Assembly: GCF_012911925.1 (NCBI RefSeq)
Contig: NZ_JAAXKY010000013.1
Location: 1-64,000, forward strand
DNA from: Pseudonocardia xinjiangensis
GTDB lineage: Bacteria; Actinomycetota; Actinomycetes; Mycobacteriales; Pseudonocardiaceae
Reading direction: 5' to 3'
DNA: 64,000 nucleotides
The position numbers and the translations under genes were made by a program. Positions 26,296 to 35,608 of this stretch are shown here, one piece after another. The notes beneath the pieces are model-generated. The model was not told the DNA's origin and made no database searches. It saw only the letters and a list, made by a program, of their open reading frames with translations. Positions within the stretch are counted from its first letter, which is position 1; each line of letters starts with the position of its first letter.

Positions 26296-26472
26296 ATGGC
26301 CTCGGTTCGGAACGTGTACGACCACGGCGGAACCTGGATCGGCACCGCGACAACGCGTGGCGTTGTGCGTGACCACAGCGGTGTGCGGATAGGCACCGCG
26401 ACCACGGCAGGCGACGTGCACGACCACAGCCGGGTCCGGATCGGGAGGGCTCGAACCCCCGCGTCGCAGTAG
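26296..26472 (+). CDS. 58-residue three-repeat beta-rich protein
   Basis: ATG 26296 follows a strong GAGGAGAGA and opens a 58-codon frame. It contains three 16-residue tandem units: [33 protein letters not shown] and [16 protein letters not shown]. The pattern x-V-x-D-H-x-G-x-x-I-G-T-A-T-T-x-G resembles the repeat of four-fold beta-flower-type small proteins, but only three units are present and the third decays. Function is unknown. It sits in the DevR-type island with its own box. The repeats, ribosome site and box together argue that it is a real gene. Confidence 0.7.
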   Translation: MASVRNVYDHGGTWIGTATTRGVVRDHSGVRIGTATTAGDVHDHSRVRIGRARTPASQ

Positions 26473-26497
26473 CGGCCGGAGGCTTCCAATCCGAGGA

Positions 26498-26513
26498 CGG
26501 GACGTTCGGCCCT
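26498..26513. promoter_or_regulatory. DevR-type box before phosphoketolase
   Basis: CGGGACGTTCGGCCCT differs from AGGGCCGTTCGGCCCT at two positions and ends 72 bp before the phosphoketolase ATG. Confidence 0.6.
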
Positions 26514-26584
26514 TCTCGGCCCGGGGCGGCATGGACTTGGCTGGCTTCCGAGCGCCCGACACCCCGAGTCTCAGGAGCCGGCCC

Positions 26585-28981
26585 ATGACAGTCACAGCAG
26601 GCGGGACCTACTCCGCGGTCGCGAGCCGCTCCGACGGCGGCGAGCTCGATCGCCTCGACGCCTGGTGGCGTGCCGCGAACTACCTCGCGGTCGGCCAGAT
26701 CTACCTGCTGGACAACCCGCTGCTGACGCACCCGCTACGGCCGGAGGACATCAAGCCCCGGCTGCTCGGGCACTGGGGGACGACACCGGGACTGACATTC
26801 CTGTGGGCCCACCTCAACCGCGTGATCAAGCGACGCGGTATCGACACGCTGTTCGTGACGGGGCCCGGACACGGCGGGCCGGCGGTGGTGGCCACGGCGT
26901 GGCTGGAGGGCACCTACACCGAGCGCTTCCCCGACGTCTCGCGGGACGCGGCCGGCATGGCCAGGTTGTTCCGGCAGTTCTCCTTCCCCGGTGGCATCCC
27001 GAGCCACGCGGCTCCGGAGACCCCGGGGTCCATCCATGAGGGTGGCGAGCTCGGCTACTCGCTGGCGCACGCCTACGGGGCCGCGCTGGACAACCCGGGA
27101 CTGCTCGTGGCGTGTGTGATCGGCGACGGTGAGGCGGAGACGGGCCCGCTGGCCGCGTCCTGGCACGCCAACAAGTTCCTCAACCCGGTCTCCGACGGCA
27201 CGGTGCTGCCGATCCTGCACCTCAACGGGTACAAGATCGCGAACCCCACGGTGCTGGCCCGCATCCCGGAGCGGGAGCTGCTCGCCCTGCTGGAGGGGTA
27301 CGGCCACGAGCCGTTCGTCGTCGAGATCGCCGTCGACGAGGACCACCTGGCCGTGCACGCGCGGATGGCGGCGGCCATGGACCGGATCATGACCAGCATC
27401 GCCGGCATCCGTGCCCGGGCGGCACGCGGCGAGCTCACCGAGCGGCCCCGCTGGCCGGTGCTGGTACTGCGCAGCCCGAAGGGGTGGACCGGTCCCGCGG
27501 TGGTCGACGGTCTCCCGATCGAGGGGACGTGGCGGGCGCACCAGGTGCCCCTGTCCAGGGTGCGGGAGGACCCCGCGCACCTGGCACAGCTGGAGGAGTG
27601 GATGCGCTCCTACCGGCCGCAGGAGCTCTTCGACGCCGAGGGCGGTCCCGTCCCGGAGCTGCGGGCGCTGGCCCCGCTGGGCGAGCGACGCATGAGCGCC
27701 AGCCCCCATGCCAACGGCGGCGAGCTGCTGGAGCCACTGCGGCTGCCGGACTTCCGCAAGCACATGGTGGACGTGCCGGAGCCCGGCGGCGCCACCGCCG
27801 AGGCGACTCGCGTGCTCGGTGGCTGGGTGCGCGACGTCATCCGCGCCAACCCGTCGAACTTCCGCCTGGTCGGCCCGGACGAGGTGGCGTCGAACCGGCT
27901 GCAGGACGTGTTCGAGGTGACCGACCGCCAGTTCGAGGGCGAGCTGCTGGCGACCGACGAGCACCAGAGCCCCCACGGGCGGGTGCTCGAGGTGCTCTCG
28001 GAGCACCTGAGCGAGGGTTGGCTGGAGGGCTACCTGCTCACCGGCCGGCACGGGCTCTTCACCTGCTACGAGGCGTTCATCCACATCATCGACTCGATGC
28101 TCAACCAGCACGCCAAGTGGATCAAGGTGAGCCGGTCGATCCCCTGGCGGCGCCCGATCGCGTCGCTGAACTACCTGCTCACCAGCCACGTCTGGCGCCA
28201 GGACCACAACGGCTTCTCCCACCAGGACCCGGGCTTCATCGACCACGTCGTGAACAAGAAGTCCGAGATCGTCCGGGTCTACCTTCCGCCGGACGCCAAC
28301 ACACTGCTGTCGGTGATGGACCACTGCCTGCGCAGCCGCGACCAGATCAACGTCGTCGTCGCGGGCAAGCAGCCCGCGCCGCAATGGCTCGCCCCCGACG
28401 CCGCGCTGGCACACGCCAGCCGTGGGATCGGGCTCTGGGAGTGGGCGAGCAACGACGCGGGAACGGTGCCCGACGTCGTGCTGGCCTGCTGCGGGGACGT
28501 GCCGACCCTGGAGACGCTCGCCGCGGTGTCCCTGCTGCGCCGGCACCTGCCCGAGCTGCGGGTACGGGTGGTCAACGTGGTGGACCTGATGCGGTTGCAG
28601 AACGCGGGCGAGCACCCGCACGGCCTGTCCGACCGGGAGTACGACGCGCTCTTCCCGCCCGGTACCCCGGTGATCTTCGCCTTCCACGGCTACCCGTGGC
28701 TGATCCACCGCCTCACCTACCGCCGGCACAACCACGAGGACCTGCACGTGCGCGGCTACAAGGAGGAGGGGACCACCACCACCCCGTTCGACATGCTGAT
28801 GCTCAACGACCTCGACCGGTTCCACCTCGTGGCCGACGTGATCGACCGGGTGCCCGACCTGGGCGTCCGGTACGCGGCCCTGCGCCAGCACATGTTCGAC
28901 GAGCGGATGCGCTGCCGCGCACACACGCGCCGGACGGGCGAGGACGCCCCGGACGTGCGCGACTGGGTGTGGACGGGCTGA
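26585..28981 (+). CDS. xfp: Phosphoketolase (xylulose-5-P/fructose-6-P)
   Basis: The 798-residue protein matches phosphoketolases in length and motifs: [60 protein letters not shown], the thiamine-diphosphate motif [19 protein letters not shown] and the late [11 protein letters not shown]. It cleaves xylulose-5-P or fructose-6-P with phosphate to acetyl phosphate and a shorter sugar phosphate. ATG 26585 is chosen because the conserved domain begins about 20 residues later. The acetate kinase gene follows after 2 bp, so acetyl phosphate can yield ATP and acetate. A DevR-type box upstream suggests use under low oxygen. Confidence 0.95.
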   Translation: MTVTAGGTYSAVASRSDGGELDRLDAWWRAANYLAVGQIYLLDNPLLTHPLRPEDIKPRLLGHWGTTPGLTFLWAHLNRVIKRRGIDTLFVTGPGHGGPAVVATAWLEGTYTERFPDVSRDAAGMARLFRQFSFPGGIPSHAAPETPGSIHEGGELGYSLAHAYGAALDNPGLLVACVIGDGEAETGPLAASWHANKFLNPVSDGTVLPILHLNGYKIANPTVLARIPERELLALLEGYGHEPFVVEIAVDEDHLAVHARMAAAMDRIMTSIAGIRARAARGELTERPRWPVLVLRSPKGWTGPAVVDGLPIEGTWRAHQVPLSRVREDPAHLAQLEEWMRSYRPQELFDAEGGPVPELRALAPLGERRMSASPHANGGELLEPLRLPDFRKHMVDVPEPGGATAEATRVLGGWVRDVIRANPSNFRLVGPDEVASNRLQDVFEVTDRQFEGELLATDEHQSPHGRVLEVLSEHLSEGWLEGYLLTGRHGLFTCYEAFIHIIDSMLNQHAKWIKVSRSIPWRRPIASLNYLLTSHVWRQDHNGFSHQDPGFIDHVVNKKSEIVRVYLPPDANTLLSVMDHCLRSRDQINVVVAGKQPAPQWLAPDAALAHASRGIGLWEWASNDAGTVPDVVLACCGDVPTLETLAAVSLLRRHLPELRVRVVNVVDLMRLQNAGEHPHGLSDREYDALFPPGTPVIFAFHGYPWLIHRLTYRRHNHEDLHVRGYKEEGTTTTPFDMLMLNDLDRFHLVADVIDRVPDLGVRYAALRQHMFDERMRCRAHTRRTGEDAPDVRDWVWTG

Positions 28982-28983
28982 CC

Positions 28984-30123
28984 GTGCGGGTCCTCGTGGT
29001 CAATGCGGGCTCGAGCACCGTGAAGGTCCGGCTGCTCGACGCCCACGACGCGCTCGTGCACCGCGGCGACCTGCCCGCCGACCGCGGGCGCCCGCAGCCG
29101 GGCGCGCTGGAGGAGGCAGTCGGTGAGCTGGGCGCGATCGACGCCGTCGGGCACCGGGTGGTGCACGGCGGGCAGGTCTTCCGCGGGCCGGTGCGGGTGG
29201 ACGACGCGGTGCTCGACGAGCTGGACCGCCTGACGGCGCTCGCCCCGCTGCACCAGCCACCCGCGCTCGCGGCGATGCGCGCCACCCGCGCCGCTCTGCC
29301 CGATGTCCCCGCGGTCGCCTGCTTCGACACGGCCTTCCACGCCACCCTGCCCGCCGCCGCGTCCACCTACGCGGTGCCGCAGCGGTGGCGTACCGAGTTC
29401 GGGGTGCGCCGGTACGGCTTCCACGGGCTGGCGCACGAGTGGGCCGCCCGGCGGGTGGCCGCCCTCGCCGGTCCGGGCCTGCGCACGGTGGTCGCCCACC
29501 TCGGTTCGGGGGCGTCGCTGTGTGCCGTCGAGTGGGTGGCCGACGAGCCGCACTCGGCCGACACCACGATGGGGTTCACCCCGACCGCCGGGCTCGTGAT
29601 GGCGAGCCGCAGCGGCGACCTCGACCCCGCGGTTCCCCTGTGGCTGGTCGAGACCGTGGGGCTCGCGGCGGCCGAGGTGAGCACCGCCCTGCAGCGCGAC
29701 TCCGGTCTCGTGGGACTGGCCGGCTCCGCCGACATGCGCGCCGTACTGGCGGCCGCACGGATCGGGGAGCCGGACGCGGTGCTGGCGGTGGACGTGTGGC
29801 TGCACCGCCTGCGGGCCGGGATCGCGGCGATGGCGGCGGCGCTCGGCGGACTCGACGTGCTGGTCTTCAGCGGCGGCGTGGGTGAGCACGCCGCGCAGCT
29901 GCGCAGCCGGGCGGTGGACGGGCTGGGCTTCCTCGGGCTCGCGGTCGACCCCGGGGCCAACGACTCGGCGCCACCCGAGACCGACACCGACATCAGCGTC
30001 CCGGGGAGCAGAGCCCGCACGCTGGTGGTGCACACCCGGGAAGAGCTCGTGATCGCCGGGCAGGTACGCCACCTGCTCGGTGCGCGCTCAGGACCGTCCT
30101 CCGCCTTCCAGCATGCGCTGTAG
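28984..30123 (+). CDS. ackA: Acetate kinase
   Basis: The 379-residue protein begins VRVLVVNAGSSTVKVRLLD, the acetate-kinase ATP-grasp start. It contains VGHRVVHGG, CFDTAFHATLPAAA, RRYGFHGLAHEW, VAHLGSGASLCAV, DTTMGFTPTAGLVM and FSGGVGEHAAQLR. It makes ATP from acetyl phosphate and ADP. It is 2 bp downstream of phosphoketolase, so the pair forms a substrate-level phosphorylation shunt. It is slightly shorter than typical AckA (about 395-400). Confidence 0.95.
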   Translation: MRVLVVNAGSSTVKVRLLDAHDALVHRGDLPADRGRPQPGALEEAVGELGAIDAVGHRVVHGGQVFRGPVRVDDAVLDELDRLTALAPLHQPPALAAMRATRAALPDVPAVACFDTAFHATLPAAASTYAVPQRWRTEFGVRRYGFHGLAHEWAARRVAALAGPGLRTVVAHLGSGASLCAVEWVADEPHSADTTMGFTPTAGLVMASRSGDLDPAVPLWLVETVGLAAAEVSTALQRDSGLVGLAGSADMRAVLAAARIGEPDAVLAVDVWLHRLRAGIAAMAAALGGLDVLVFSGGVGEHAAQLRSRAVDGLGFLGLAVDPGANDSAPPETDTDISVPGSRARTLVVHTREELVIAGQVRHLLGARSGPSSAFQHAL

Positions 30124-30148
30124 GGCCGTCGACGAGTAGGACGGGCCT
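30122..30148. terminator. Possible terminator hairpin after ackA
   Basis: AGGGCCGTC (30122-30130) pairs with GACGGGCCT (30140-30148) with one mismatch, between the convergent ackA and STAND regulator genes. Confidence 0.4.
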
Positions 30149-30176
30149 GCGCCCGCCCGCCGGACGACCGCGGACC

Positions 30177-31814
30177 TCACATCCCCTGGGCCTGCCGCGC
30201 TGCCTCTGCTCGGACGCAGTACCGGCCGTGTCTCTCCGACAGCTCCCGATCACCGAGCGCGGAGGCCGCCGAGACCGAGAGCCGGAAGACCTCGGGCCAG
30301 TACCGCCAGTTGACCCACATCCGGGAGAACGGCTGCAGCGCCTCGACGGTGCGCACGATCGCGGAGTGGTCGCCCATCGCGAAGGCCAGCCGCAGCGCGC
30401 CGAGCCAGTTCTCGCCCTCGACCTCCAGCCAGCGCTGCGCGGAGACCGGCTCGTAGAACACGGTCTGCGGATCGGACTGGTCGTCCTCGGCCTGGCGGGA
30501 GGGCTGGAACCAGCCGGCGGCGCCACGGGCCGTCGCGAGGAGCCAGGAGACGAGCCGCCGGCGGGCTGCCTCGACGTCCGCGTGACTGTCCTCGGCCATC
30601 AGCTGTTCCTGCGCGAACAGCCGGATGAGGTCGTGGAACCCGGCGCGTTGGTCGGTGACCGACATGAGCAGGCCGAGCTCGACGAGATCGTCGAGGCGCT
30701 TGCCGACCTCGTGTGCCGGCAGCTCGGTCAGCACGGAGGCCACGGCGACTCCCGCGTCAGGGCCGGGGACCAGTGCGAGCCGCCGGAACACGAGCCGGGT
30801 GGTCGGGTCGAGCTGGCCGTAGGACACGGAGAAGGCGGTGCGGATCTGCAGGTCCCCCGCGGACAGGTGGTCGAGCCGGCTCTCCTCGTCGGCCAGCAGG
30901 CGAGCCATCGTCTCGATGGTCCAGCCGGGCCTGCTGAGCAGGCGGTTGCCTGCGATCCGCAGTGCGAGTGGATAGTTGCCGCACAGCCGGGCGACCCACC
31001 GCTCGAGCTCGGGTTCAGGGCGCGCGGTGGCGTCGGGCTCGATGACGGCGCGCAGCATCGCGGCGGCGTCCGCGTCGCTGAGCGGACAGAGCGCGAGGCG
31101 CCGGGCGCGGTCGAGCCCACCGAGCTTCCGCCTGCTCGTGATGAGCGCCACGGTCCCGCCCGGGTCGGGCAGCAACCCCCGCACCTGGGCCTCGTCCGCC
31201 GCGTTGTCGAGGAGCAGCAGCATCTTCCGTTCGCGCAGGGTGCGCCGCAGGAGCTGGCCGCGGTCGGTGGGGTGCGCGGGGATGCGGTCGACGTCGACGC
31301 CGACCGCGCGCATCAGGCGCAACTGCACCACGTAGGGGTCGAGTGGTTCGCTGTCGCTGCCGCGCAGGTCGCAGAACAGCCGCCCGTCGGGGAACTCGGT
31401 GCGCGAGGCGTAGGCGCTGCGCACCGCCAGCGCCGTCTTGCCGATGCCGGCCGCCCCGGCGATCACGACCGGAGCCGAACGGCCGCGGAGGGCCGTGGTG
31501 ACGACGGCGAGCGCAGCGGCGCGCCCGGTGAAGTCCGGGATGTCCGGGGGCAGCTCACACAACGGGGCCGGCGCGGGCCGGGCGCGACCTCCCCTGGCGG
31601 CGCCCAGCAGCAGCTTCCGCTCGTCGTCGGGAACGCCGAGCGCGGTGGCGAGGGCCGCCACCGTGCGCGCGTGGGGTTTCCTGCTGTGCCCCCGTTCCAT
31701 GTCGCTGAGCGCCCGCACGCTCACACCGGAACGCACCGAGAGATCTTCGAGGGTCAGACCGGCGTTGTGGCGGAAGGTCCGCACGAGCTCTCCGAGATCG
31801 GACGGCTCCGGCAT
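30177..31814 (-). CDS. XRE helix-turn-helix / NB-ARC STAND regulator
   Basis: The 545-residue protein has an N-terminal XRE domain (about 7-62: LGELVRTFRHNAGLTLEDLS, SVRALSDMERGHSRKP), then an NB-ARC ATPase. That domain has a P-loop (VVIAGAAGIGKTALAV, about 120), Walker B (KMLLLLDNAADE), a sensor region (ALITSRRKLGG) and GxP-like CGNYPLALRIAGNRL. The C-terminus ends soon after a short helical region, with no long TPR or WD array, so it is short for the class. It may be a transcription switch. No obvious target lies next to it; the closest operon is the sugar-type importer. Confidence 0.82.
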   Translation of the reverse strand: MPEPSDLGELVRTFRHNAGLTLEDLSVRSGVSVRALSDMERGHSRKPHARTVAALATALGVPDDERKLLLGAARGGRARPAPAPLCELPPDIPDFTGRAAALAVVTTALRGRSAPVVIAGAAGIGKTALAVRSAYASRTEFPDGRLFCDLRGSDSEPLDPYVVQLRLMRAVGVDVDRIPAHPTDRGQLLRRTLRERKMLLLLDNAADEAQVRGLLPDPGGTVALITSRRKLGGLDRARRLALCPLSDADAAAMLRAVIEPDATARPEPELERWVARLCGNYPLALRIAGNRLLSRPGWTIETMARLLADEESRLDHLSAGDLQIRTAFSVSYGQLDPTTRLVFRRLALVPGPDAGVAVASVLTELPAHEVGKRLDDLVELGLLMSVTDQRAGFHDLIRLFAQEQLMAEDSHADVEAARRRLVSWLLATARGAAGWFQPSRQAEDDQSDPQTVFYEPVSAQRWLEVEGENWLGALRLAFAMGDHSAIVRTVEALQPFSRMWVNWRYWPEVFRLSVSAASALGDRELSERHGRYCVRAEAARQAQGM

Positions 31815-31941
31815 GGCCACTCCCTCCGGTTCGGCTGTGACCGCGTGTCGGCAAGGACGCGAGACCGACAGTAGTCCGCGCATCCCGGTCGAGCGGCGGA
31901 TGTCACGGCCCTCGCCGGGTCCCCACGCCGCCGCGATGTGG

Positions 31942-34440
31942 TCAGGTGGCGCGGCGGGAGCGCAGGCGGGCCTGGGTGTAGACGGCGGCGGCGACCAGGA
32001 TGAGGAAGCCCTGGAAGAAGTACTGCCAGGACTGGCCGAGGTCGAGGAACGTCGTCGCGTTGAGCACCTGCTGGATCAGGGCCGCGCCCAGCAGCGTGCC
32101 GATGAACGAGCCGCGCCCGCCCAGCAGGCTCGCCCCGCCCAGCACCACCGCGGTGATGCTGGACAGCGTGTAGCTCACGCCCTGGGTGGCGTCGCCGACC
32201 CCGATCTGGGCCATCAGCAGGAGCGCGCCCAGGAAGGTGAGCAGGCCCGCGACGACGTAGGCCAGCACGTGCGCGCGGTTCACCTTCACCCCGAGCCGGC
32301 GGGCCGAGTCCTCGTGCGAGCCGACCGCACGCAGGCCGCGCCCCCACGGCGTGAGCCGCAGGGCCAGTTCCAGGCCGACGGCCACCACGACGGCGGCGAT
32401 GAACGCCAGTGGCACGGAGCCGGTGGTGGCGGTGATCAGATCGGTGATCCCCGTGCTGATGAACCCGGCCTGGAACGGGCGCAGCAGCAACGACACGCCC
32501 TGCAACCCGATGTAGAGGGTGAGCGTGGCGGCCACCGACGTGAACCCGCCGTAGCGCACCAGCACGCCGTTGAGCAGCCCGCTCGCCGCGGCCACCACGA
32601 TCATGATCACCAACGCCAGGACGATCGTGCCCGCGGTCGCACCGTCGACGAGGAAGAAGGACGCGATCACCACCAGGAGCCCGGCCAGCGGCCCGAGGGA
32701 GAGGTCGATGCCGCCGGTCATGATCACCACCGTCTGCCCCATGGAGATGAAGGCCAGGGCGCTGAGCAGGGCGAGCACCGAGGACACGTTGAACGGCGCG
32801 AGGTAGCGCGTGTTGTGCGCGAACGTGTAGGCCCCGAGCGCGAGGATGACCAGCGCCAGGACGACGCTCGGCGCGTAGTCGCCCTTGGCCAGGCGCCGCA
32901 GCCGCGAACCGCCCCCGCTCTCCGCGGCGGGTCCGGACTCCTGCCTGCGCAGGGTGACGGCGCCGACCACCGTGCTGGTGATGTTCTCCTCGGTGACCTC
33001 GTCCCCGTCGAGCTCGCCGACCACGTGTCCCCGGGAGAAGACGACCACCCGGTCGCACAGGCCCTCCAGCTCCTTGGCGTCGGAGGAGACCACGACGACC
33101 GGCACGCCGGACGCGGCCACGTCCCGCATGATCTGGTAGATCTCCGCCCGCGCCCCGACGTCCACGCCCTGCGTCGGCTCGTCGGCCAGCAGGATCTTCG
33201 GACCGGCCAGCAGAGCGCGGGCCAGCACCACCTTCTGCTGGTTGCCGCCGGAGAGCGCCATGACGTCGGTGTCGATGGAGGCCGTCTTCACCGCCAGCCT
33301 GCGCACCTCCTCGTCCACGGCGGCCCGCTCCCGCACGCGGTCCACCACACCGGCGGTGGCCAGCGCCGGCAGCGCGCTCACGGCTGCGTTCTCCCGCACC
33401 GACATGGTCGTCATGAGGGCCTCGGCGTGCCGGTCGGCCGGCATGTAGGCCGTGGCGTCGACGAGAGCACGTCCCGCGATCGGCCGCCCGTCGAGGGTGA
33501 TGCGCCCGGTGCTGCGCACCAGCCCGGCGAGCGCGCGCAGGAACTCGCTCTGCCCGTTGCCGACGATGCCGGCCAGGCCGACGATCTCCCCGCGCCGCAC
33601 GCTCATCGAGGCGTCGTGGAACCCCTCCCCCGACAGTCCCGTCACATCCAGCACCTCGGGGGCGTCGTCCGAGGGCGGGTGCTTGGCCGGGAAGGCCGCG
33701 GCGAGCTCGCGGCCGATGATCATCCGCAGCAACGCGTCGTCGTCGATGTCGGCGACGCGGCTGGTGCCCCGGACGCTGCCGTCGCGCAGCACGGTCACCT
33801 CGTCGGCGATGCGGCGGACCTCGGCCATGCGGTGGGTGATGTAGACGACCGCGCAGCCGCGGGCCGTCGCCTTCCTGACCTGCTCGAACAGCATCTCCGT
33901 CTGGTCCGCGCCCAGCGGCGCCGTCGGCTCGTCCAGGATCAGCACCTTCGGCTCCAGCGCCACCGCCTTGGCCACCTCCAGCAACTGCTTCTGAGCCACC
34001 CCGAGCCCGTCCACCCGGTCGTGCAGCCGCACGGTCGAGCCGACGGTGCGCAGGAGATCGGCCATCCACGCCCGGGTGCTCCCACCCGTGGACATCCGTC
34101 CCGCCGGCACCGCCACCCGGATGTTCTCCGCCACCGTCATGTCGGGCAGGACGGCCGGGTGCTGGTGCACGATCGCGATGCCCAGCCGCGTGGCGGCGTC
34201 GGCGGTCAGGACCGGCACCTGCTCGCCGTCGACGCTGATGTCGCCGTGGTCGGGCTGCACCGAACCCGAGGCCACCCCCATCAGCGTCGACTTGCCCGCG
34301 CCGTTCTCGCCGAGCAGCGCGTGCACCCGGCCGGGGAGCACATCGAGCGAGACGTCGGTGAGCGCGCGTACCGCTCCGTAGGTCTTGGTGACCCCGGCCA
34401 GGCTCAGGGCCGGGGTGGTGGTCCGGGTCGTCGCCGGCAT
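31942..34440 (-). CDS. Fused ribose-type ABC ATPase and permease
   Basis: The 832-residue protein joins a RbsA-like double ATPase (about 1-510) to a RbsC-like permease (about 540-832). The first ATPase half has Walker A GENGAGKST and Walker B KVLILDEPTAPLG. The second has the degenerate loop GIVGNGQSE typical of RbsA, the signature ALSGGNQQKV and ILLADEPTQGVDVG. The permease part has FISMGQTVVIMTGGIDLSLGP and VVLGGASLLGGRGSFIGT. These are normally separate genes; here one polypeptide carries both, plus a second separate permease gene upstream. It drives import of the ligand of the adjacent binding protein. It is the last gene of a six-gene minus-strand operon. Confidence 0.92.
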   Translation of the reverse strand: MPATTRTTTPALSLAGVTKTYGAVRALTDVSLDVLPGRVHALLGENGAGKSTLMGVASGSVQPDHGDISVDGEQVPVLTADAATRLGIAIVHQHPAVLPDMTVAENIRVAVPAGRMSTGGSTRAWMADLLRTVGSTVRLHDRVDGLGVAQKQLLEVAKAVALEPKVLILDEPTAPLGADQTEMLFEQVRKATARGCAVVYITHRMAEVRRIADEVTVLRDGSVRGTSRVADIDDDALLRMIIGRELAAAFPAKHPPSDDAPEVLDVTGLSGEGFHDASMSVRRGEIVGLAGIVGNGQSEFLRALAGLVRSTGRITLDGRPIAGRALVDATAYMPADRHAEALMTTMSVRENAAVSALPALATAGVVDRVRERAAVDEEVRRLAVKTASIDTDVMALSGGNQQKVVLARALLAGPKILLADEPTQGVDVGARAEIYQIMRDVAASGVPVVVVSSDAKELEGLCDRVVVFSRGHVVGELDGDEVTEENITSTVVGAVTLRRQESGPAAESGGGSRLRRLAKGDYAPSVVLALVILALGAYTFAHNTRYLAPFNVSSVLALLSALAFISMGQTVVIMTGGIDLSLGPLAGLLVVIASFFLVDGATAGTIVLALVIMIVVAAASGLLNGVLVRYGGFTSVAATLTLYIGLQGVSLLLRPFQAGFISTGITDLITATTGSVPLAFIAAVVVAVGLELALRLTPWGRGLRAVGSHEDSARRLGVKVNRAHVLAYVVAGLLTFLGALLLMAQIGVGDATQGVSYTLSSITAVVLGGASLLGGRGSFIGTLLGAALIQQVLNATTFLDLGQSWQYFFQGFLILVAAAVYTQARLRSRRAT

Positions 34441-34461
34441 GTCCGCTCCTCGCTGTCGGGG

Positions 34462-35577
34462 TTACTGGAGTGCGGCGATCTGGTCGGCCGCGCTGAGGCT
34501 GCTGGACACGAAGGCGTCCATCGGCAGCGCTGCGTCGCAGGTGACCGGATGTGGCATCCCGGAGAGGGAGTCCTCGAACGCGCTCTGCGGGTACACGGTC
34601 GACTGCGGTATGACGCCGCCACTGGCCCGCGCCACCGCGTTGTCGACGGCCAGGCGGGGCATCGCGTTCTGTGAGGAGACCGTGAACAGCGGGAACTCGT
34701 GCCCGGCGTCCTTCTGCTGCTGCCAGTCGCAGGCCAGCTGGTTGGCGTCCTCGGTGGCGATCGCCGGGATCTGGCGGCCGGCCTGCGCAAAGGCCGGGAA
34801 CGAGCTCGCGAGTGCCGAGCCGAAGTCGGTGGTGATCGCATCGATCTCCGGGTACTTCGCCAGCGCCGCCGTGATCACCTGCTGGGTCTGTGCGGCGTCC
34901 CAGTTCGTCACCTCGTACGGGGTGTTGCCGACGAAGTGGATGTCCGGGTACGTCGCCAGCACGCTCTGCATGCCCTGGTACTCCGCGAGGCTCTGCGAGT
35001 TCGCGGACGGGCCGCCCAGGTTGAGCACGTTCCCCTTGCCGTGCAGGGCCTTCACCAGCCACTGCGCCCAGAGCACCCCGACCTGCCGGAAGTCGGTGCT
35101 GACGAAGGCGTCGTAGTCGGTGCCGGGCCGCCCGCCCGGGCTGATCCGGTACGGCACGGTGATCACGCCCGCGCGGTACGCGCTGCGCAGGGCGGGCAGC
35201 ATCGCCTGCCCCGCGTCCGGGAAGACCACCAGTGCCTGGGCGCCCTTCGCCACCAGCCCCTGGATGTCGGAGACCGCCTTCTGGGTGTTGCTCTGGCCGT
35301 CGGTGTAGGAGAAGGAGGTCACGCTCGGGCACTTCGCGATCTCGGCCTTGGTCTCGCCGAGGGCGACCTTGCGCCAGTTGTTGCCGCCGAAGCCGTCGGC
35401 GAGCGCGAACGAGACCGGGTTCGGCCCGCACCACGACGGCACGTCGGCGTTGAGCGGACGGCCCGGGACGGCCGGGGCCGGGTGGTGGCCGGTCGTGTTG
35501 ATCGAGCACGCGGCCAGGGTCAGGGCCAGCACGCCCAGGCAGGCCACCGCCGTTCGCCGCACGATCTGGGTGGGCAT
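34462..35577 (-). CDS. Ribose-type sugar-binding lipoprotein
   Basis: The 371-residue protein begins MPTQIVRRTAVACLGVLALT with lipobox LAAC (Cys24), then a periplasmic-binding-protein type I fold: VSFALADGFGGNNWRKVALGE, LVAKGAQALVVFPDAGQAM, GNVLNLGGPSANSQSLAEYQG and IDAITTDFGSALASSFPAF. Peripl_BP_4 proteins bind sugars, polyols or autoinducer-like furanoses. The ligand cannot be read from sequence. It is 21 bp upstream of the ATPase-permease fusion and 31 bp downstream of the second permease. Confidence 0.9.
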   Translation of the reverse strand: MPTQIVRRTAVACLGVLALTLAACSINTTGHHPAPAVPGRPLNADVPSWCGPNPVSFALADGFGGNNWRKVALGETKAEIAKCPSVTSFSYTDGQSNTQKAVSDIQGLVAKGAQALVVFPDAGQAMLPALRSAYRAGVITVPYRISPGGRPGTDYDAFVSTDFRQVGVLWAQWLVKALHGKGNVLNLGGPSANSQSLAEYQGMQSVLATYPDIHFVGNTPYEVTNWDAAQTQQVITAALAKYPEIDAITTDFGSALASSFPAFAQAGRQIPAIATEDANQLACDWQQQKDAGHEFPLFTVSSQNAMPRLAVDNAVARASGGVIPQSTVYPQSAFEDSLSGMPHPVTCDAALPMDAFVSSSLSAADQIAALQ

Positions 35578-35608
35578 GGGGATCTTCCTCGATCTCGGGA
35601 GGCCGTGG

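Noticed and set aside
26440-26500. A tRNA-like T-arm on the minus strand
   Set aside because: No matching acceptor, D-arm or anticodon arm is found at the right distance, so it is not called as a tRNA.
26735-28924. A 729-codon minus-strand frame opposite phosphoketolase
   Set aside because: The plus strand encodes an unmistakable phosphoketolase; the frame is a GC-rich shadow.
31438-34674. A 1078-codon plus-strand frame opposite the STAND and ABC genes
   Set aside because: It crosses two clear genes on the other strand and has His/Arg/Gly-rich shadow composition.
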